Positions 60,124-64,000 of a stretch of 64,000 nucleotides of DNA are shown in pieces. Position 1 is the first letter of the stretch. Every line of letters begins with the position of its first letter. The stretch spans positions 5,835-69,834 of the forward strand of contig CALRPU020000029.1 of the NCBI GenBank assembly GCA_943370175.1. Reading direction: 5' to 3'. The DNA comes from Ideonella_A intermedia_A. GTDB lineage: Bacteria; Pseudomonadota; Gammaproteobacteria; Burkholderiales; Burkholderiaceae_C. The notes below the pieces were generated by a model, which was not told the origin of the DNA, did no database searches, and saw only the letters and a program-made list of their open reading frames with translations. The translations under genes and the position numbers were made by a program.

Positions 60124-61308
60124 GGAAGGTCTGAACAATGAACCGATGGCTGGCTCTGTTTCAGCCTGCTGATCAGGTTCAGCCTTGGTGATGGATCCGA
60201 GTTCGATTCGATGTCGTTGGGAGGGTCAAATCGGGGTTCCAACCCTGATTTCAGGCCGCTTTCGCGTTCATCGGACACTCCTGTGCCTGCAGCGCCATCA
60301 ACTGCCTGCGGGCCATCCACAGGTTCGACAGCGCGAACAAGGTGTGGAGCTGGGCAGTGTTCTTCGCCAACCCCCGGTAGCGAACCTTGACGTGTCCGAA
60401 CTGCCGTTTGATCACACGGAACGGATGCTCCACCTTGGCCCGCACGCTGGCCTTGAGGTGTTCGATCTTGTCGACCAAGGCGCCAACCTTGCCGGTCTTC
60501 TCGTACGGCTTGCGCGAACTTGGTCGCATCGCTACGTGCCAGATCACTCCCGGCTTCGCATCCGGTCGCTTGTGCGCACCGCGGTAGCCGGAGTCGGCGA
60601 AGACGACGTTCTCTTCGCCGTGAAGCAGTGCATTGGCCTCGACCACGTCATTCACGTTGCCCGAGGTGCCTCGCACGGTGTGCACCAGGCCCGACTCGGC
60701 GTCCACGCCGATGTGGGCCTTCATGCCGAAGTGCCACTGATTGCCCTTCTTGCTCTGCTTCATCTCCGGGTCGCGCTCGCCGCTCTGGTTCTTCGTCGAG
60801 CTGGGTGCAGCGATCAGGGTGGCGTCGACCACGGTGCCGGCCTTGAGCATCAGGCCCTTGTCGAGCAGCACGGCATTGACGGTGGCCAGGATCTGCTCGG
60901 TCAGCTTGTGCTTCTCCAGCAGGTGGCGGAATCGAAGGATGGTGCTCTCGTCGGGGATGCGGCTGTCCCAGGTGAGGCCGGCAAACTCGCGGAACAGCGG
61001 CATGTCATGAAGCGCCTCTTCCATCGCCGGGTCGCTCAGCGTGAACCACTGCTGCATGAAGTGAACGCGCAGCATGGTCTCGATGGGAAAGGGCGGTCGG
61101 CCCTTCTTGCCCTCGGACGAGTGAGGGGCCACGATCTGCACCAGCGCCGCCCAAGGCACCACATGTTCCATCTGCGCCAGGAACTCGCGTTTGCGGGTCC
61201 GCTTGGTCGTCAGGTTCAGGCCAAGGTCAGATTGCTTCATGGCTCAAATGGTTGCCGCCGTACCGAGGTTGCGCAAGCGGACTTGTGCGGGGGTTTTGCA
61301 GAACTTCC
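60124..61308 (-). mobile_element. IS5-family insertion sequence, complete, CTAG target duplication
   Basis: The 1185-bp element is flanked by CTAG at 60120-60123 and 61309-61312, the target duplication typical of the IS5 group (YTAR). Ends are GGAAGGTCTGAACAA and, read inward from the right, GGAAGTTCTGCAAAA. It lies directly after the M15 stop. Confidence 0.9.
60251..61240 (-). CDS. IS5-family transposase
   Basis: The 329-residue protein starts MKQSDLGLNLTTKRTRKREF. The DDE residues are visible: Asp in GTVVDATLIAAP, Asp in VVFADSGYRGAHKRPD, and Glu in VEHPFRVIKRQFG. The N-terminal DUF772-type region (FPIETMLRVHFMQQWFTLSD) confirms the IS5 family. It differs from the copy at 63154 at about eight of the 282 shared positions. 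Confidence 0.95.
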   Translation of the reverse strand: MKQSDLGLNLTTKRTRKREFLAQMEHVVPWAALVQIVAPHSSEGKKGRPPFPIETMLRVHFMQQWFTLSDPAMEEALHDMPLFREFAGLTWDSRIPDESTILRFRHLLEKHKLTEQILATVNAVLLDKGLMLKAGTVVDATLIAAPSSTKNQSGERDPEMKQSKKGNQWHFGMKAHIGVDAESGLVHTVRGTSGNVNDVVEANALLHGEENVVFADSGYRGAHKRPDAKPGVIWHVAMRPSSRKPYEKTGKVGALVDKIEHLKASVRAKVEHPFRVIKRQFGHVKVRYRGLAKNTAQLHTLFALSNLWMARRQLMALQAQECPMNAKAA

Positions 61309-61614
61309 CTAGGCCATGTACGGCCCGTCCCGGCCGAATACAGGAGCATTGTCTCGGGCGGAGGACCGAAAGTGAGACTTCCATCCACAAGCTGCGATGG
61401 AGAAGTCCACGCACCATGAAGCGTCTGTGCGTTGCGCGCAGTGGGTTCGGAAGCCATTTCTACGCTCATTGACGTCCGCAGAGGCGAAGGTCCGCCTACC
61501 TACCGACTGTTGAACCATTCTCGTTTGTTCAGATTGTGGATGCCAGGCCGGCGCGCGGTGCTTAAGAATCCGCGTGTCGGTATCTGCCGCTAAGGCCTCC
61601 CGAGGAGACAGCTC
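61309..61614. other. Gap between IS5 copy and lipoprotein gene
   Basis: About 305 bases. No gene; probably the lipoprotein promoter region. GAGGAGACAGCTC just before 61615 provides the ribosome site. Confidence 0.3.
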
Positions 61615-63085
61615 ATGCATTTGCTGGCGAGAGAAGTCCGCGCACTGTTGCTGCTCGCACCGGCGCTGCTGTCCGCCTGCGCCAGCGTGAGTCCAGTGGT
61701 GACGTGGACGCCGAGCCCCGAGCCCGACCCCGGCGTCGACACGCTGTCGGTGGCACGCAAAAACGCGGCTGAACTGAAAGCCACCCTGCAAGCACGTGCC
61801 GATGAATTCGTCGGTGAGAAGGCAGCGCTGAATAACACGCTCCTCGGCCTGGGCGTACTTACCCTCGGCCTGGCCACAGGCAAAGCGCACCGTGACACCT
61901 ACACCACGGCCGCCGGCGCCGCTGGCTCGGCCTTCCTGTTCGGCAATCAGAACCTGCAAGCCTCGGTGCTCACGGCCTATCAGGACGGCATCGGGGCCGT
62001 GAACTGCGCCGTTGCTGCCGTCGGCCCAATGCAGGTCGGCGCCAGCACGTTGAGTGAGATCAGATCCGACGCGACAAGCCTTCGGAGCGCGCTGCCCGGA
62101 CTGGCGACTGCGGTCGCCAAGGCCGAGGTGGCGCTTGCCGGCACAGCCAACTTGCCGGCTGCCCTGGCCACGGCTGCGCAGCAGCAGATCGATGCCGCGC
62201 GGGCCACCTATACCAAGGGCAGCGCAGCCAGCGGCCAAGCCGCGGTGCTGCCGCAGACTGTGGGCAAGGTGGCGAGCAAACTGAAGGCAGCCCTGAGCGA
62301 AATCCACAAGGTGGTGAACGACTTCGCCGCCAAGGGGGTTTCCGACAGCACCGCCGTCGTGGACTCGCTCAAGTCGCTGGTGTCCATCATCACTGGCTTC
62401 GGTCGCAACGTGGGCGTCGACGTGTTGGTGAAGTCGACCGGGGCGGGCAATGCGCCGGCCGCCGGTGGGAACCAGTCGGACATCGGCAACGCTTCGACTG
62501 CCAGCCTGGCAAGACCCGACGAGAATCAGCTGAAGGCACTGACGAGCGCCTTGCAGGCGCTGGCCGAGGCCAACGCCAAGGTGGCGGTGCTGGCTGATCC
62601 CTTGATTACTCAGCTCGAAGGTCTGCGGACCTTCGACGCCAGCGTCGATCTGGCCAAGTGCAAGGTGACGAATGCGGCAGGTGCCTTCGGCATCGACCGC
62701 ACGCAACTGGACTTCACAGCCAACGACAAGGACGACCAGACGGCGCGCATCGTCGCGAGCGGTGGTACGGCGCCCTACGTCGGGCGTTTCCGCGATTCGC
62801 CCACTTTCGGCATTGAGGTCACGAACCCATTCGCATATGACCGGACCTTCGAGGTCAAGATACCCAAGACCGTGAAGGCCGGGACCAGCCTGACTCTGTC
62901 GATCACCGACGCCGCCACGCCGCCCAATGAGCGGCTGGTGACGGTGCGGGTAAGGGCTGCGGCCGACACACCGGCCGGCAATCAGTCCGACACGGGCAAC
63001 GGTGCCCTGATGCAGGCTTTGGACCGGGCCAAGGGCACATTCTTTTTGGTGGGCACCGGCAACAGCAAGACGAGATTCACACTAA
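61615..63085 (+). pseudogene. Lipoprotein gene truncated by an IS5 insertion
   Basis: The 490-residue native part starts with a lipoprotein signal: basic N-terminus, LLLLAPALLSAC lipobox with Cys20, so export and lipid anchoring are expected. The body is Ala-rich and helical (residues 40-280) and ends in a beta-rich domain (about 350-470: TARIVASGGTAPYVGRF, FEVKIPKTVKAGTSLTLSI). Two similar GNQSD(I/T)GN motifs flank that domain. The IS5 element inserted at CTAA (63082-63085), adding 21 foreign residues (KVCKTPAQVR... to 63150). I recognise no family; it may be a surface or adhesion-related protein. Confidence 0.75.
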
Positions 63086-64000
63086 GGAAGGTCTGCAAAA
63101 CCCCCGCACAAGTCCGCTTGCGCGAGCCCGGTACGGCGGCGACGATTTGAGCCATGAAACAATCTGACCTTGGCCTGAACCTGACGACCAAGCGGACCCG
63201 CAAACGCGAGTTCCTGGCGCAGATGGAACGAGTGGTGCCATGGGCGGCGCTGGTGCAGATCGTGGCGCCTCACTCGGCCGAAGGCAAGAAGGGCCGCCCG
63301 CCCTTTCCCATCGAGACCATGCTGCGGGTTTACTTCATGCAGCAGTGGTTCACGCTGAGCGACCCTGCGATGGAAGAGGCGCTTCACGACATGCCGCTGT
63401 TCCGCGAGTTTGTCGGCCTGACCTGGGACAGCCGCATTCCCGACGAGAGCACCATCCTTCGATTCCGTCACCTGCTGGAGAAGCACAAACTGACCGAGCA
63501 GATCCTGGCCACCGTCAATGCCGTGCTGCTCGACAAAGGTCTGATGCTCAAGGCTGGCACCGTGGTCGACGCCACGCTGATCGCCGCACCCAGCTCGACG
63601 AAGAACCAGAGCGGCGAGCGCGACCCGGAGATGAAGCAGAGCAAGAAGGGCAACCAGTGGCACTTCGGCATGAAGGCGCACATCGGCGTTGATGCCGAGT
63701 CGGGCCTGGTGCATACCGTGCGCGGCACCTCGGGTAACGTCAACGATGTGGTTGAGGCCAACGCACTGCTTCACGGCGAAGAGAAAGTCGTCTTCGCGGA
63801 CTCCGGCTACCGCGGTGCGCACAAGCGGCCGGACGCGAAGCAGGGCGTCACCTGGCACGTTGCGATGAGGCCCAGCTCGCGCAAGCCGCATGAGAAGACC
63901 GGCAAGGTTGGCGCCCTGGTCGACAAGATCGAACACCTCAAGGCCAGCGTGCGGGCCAAGGTGGAGCATCCGTTCCGTGTGATCAAACGGCAGTTCGGAC
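63086..64000 (+). mobile_element. IS5-family insertion sequence, second copy (partial)
   Basis: The element starts at GGAAGGTCTGCAAAAC after the target CTAA and runs past the window edge. It is nearly identical to the copy at 60124-61308 but in the opposite orientation. Confidence 0.9.
63154..64000 (+). CDS. IS5-family transposase, cut by the window edge
   Basis: From the ATG at 63154 the frame is open for 282 codons to the end of the window. The sequence matches the transposase at 60251 with about eight substitutions (for example ERVVPW for EHVVPW and HSAEGK for HSSEGK). The catalytic Asp residues are present, and the Glu in VEHPFRVIKRQFG is just included. Confidence 0.95.
   Translation, partial: MKQSDLGLNLTTKRTRKREFLAQMERVVPWAALVQIVAPHSAEGKKGRPPFPIETMLRVYFMQQWFTLSDPAMEEALHDMPLFREFVGLTWDSRIPDESTILRFRHLLEKHKLTEQILATVNAVLLDKGLMLKAGTVVDATLIAAPSSTKNQSGERDPEMKQSKKGNQWHFGMKAHIGVDAESGLVHTVRGTSGNVNDVVEANALLHGEEKVVFADSGYRGAHKRPDAKQGVTWHVAMRPSSRKPHEKTGKVGALVDKIEHLKASVRAKVEHPFRVIKRQFG

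Noticed and set aside
60120..63085. Composite transposon made of the two IS5 copies
   Set aside because: Copy 1 has its own complete CTAG duplication and copy 2 starts at CTAA, so they inserted independently.
1..64000. tRNA or rRNA genes as integration targets
   Set aside because: I scanned for the TTCRANNC/CCA-type signatures near the recombinases and saw no convincing cloverleaf; none can be supported by eye.

Overview
The window is high-GC DNA of the kind found in Burkholderiales (Betaproteobacteria). The best taxonomic clue is a complete minor-pilin operon (pilE, fimT, pilV, pilW, pilX, pilY1) in the usual betaproteobacterial order; this assignment is inference. The region is strongly accessory: mobile elements, gene remnants, toxin-antitoxin pairs, a plasmid-type replicon and several candidate defence operons. 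A ParA/ParB/Rep module with iterons lies inside it, so the molecule may be a large plasmid or chromid, or a chromosome with an integrated plasmid.

Layout. 1-1250: remains of a double-glycine bacteriocin locus (partial membrane protein, bacteriocin precursor, C-terminal stub of its ABC exporter). 1251-6162: a Tn7/Tn5053-like transposon (TnsA-like, TnsB-like and TniB-like proteins plus an unknown protein) with TTACTAC sites at both ends. 6388-8042: an IS3-family element. 8328-16189: the type IV pilus operon, followed by a frameshifted winged-helix/TPR regulator. 19.1-21.3 kb: remnants of IS3, an IS5-like end and a second TniB/TniQ transposon with its own end repeats. 21.7-24.7 kb: LysR remnant, chemoreceptor, and a decayed TOTE-type primase fragment. 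24.7-30.1 kb (minus strand): a large tyrosine recombinase, a Phd/PIN pair, an HD-domain protein with a partner, and a VapB-VapC-Phd trio. 31.3-35.6 kb: parB and parA (minus), an iteron origin, and rep (plus). 36.6-41.7 kb: an HTH/PIN toxin-antitoxin pair, then hsdM, a DUF1016 nuclease and only the tail of hsdR.

41.7-50.4 kb is the most interesting part. A six-gene minus-strand operon runs from a sigma-factor-like protein through an unknown protein, an ImmA-UvrD-nuclease fusion and a three-repeat multi-ubiquitin protein to an E2-like/E1 (ThiF) fusion and a DUF6527 zinc protein. It lies between two diverged copies of the same junction (hsdR 3' end plus recombinase 3' end). This looks like a bacterial ubiquitin-like conjugation system carried as an island cargo. 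Divergent to the island recombinase, 50.7-56.6 kb holds a TerB / DUF2791 ATPase / Lhr-like helicase triad, a second likely defence operon. 56.8-59.3 kb is a two-gene cassette (XRE-ImmA regulator-protease and a beta-family protein) with a palindromic operator. The window ends with an M15 peptidase, a complete IS5 element with a CTAG duplication, a lipoprotein gene cut by a second IS5 copy, and the start of that copy.

All functional statements come from reading motifs by eye. No database search was run.
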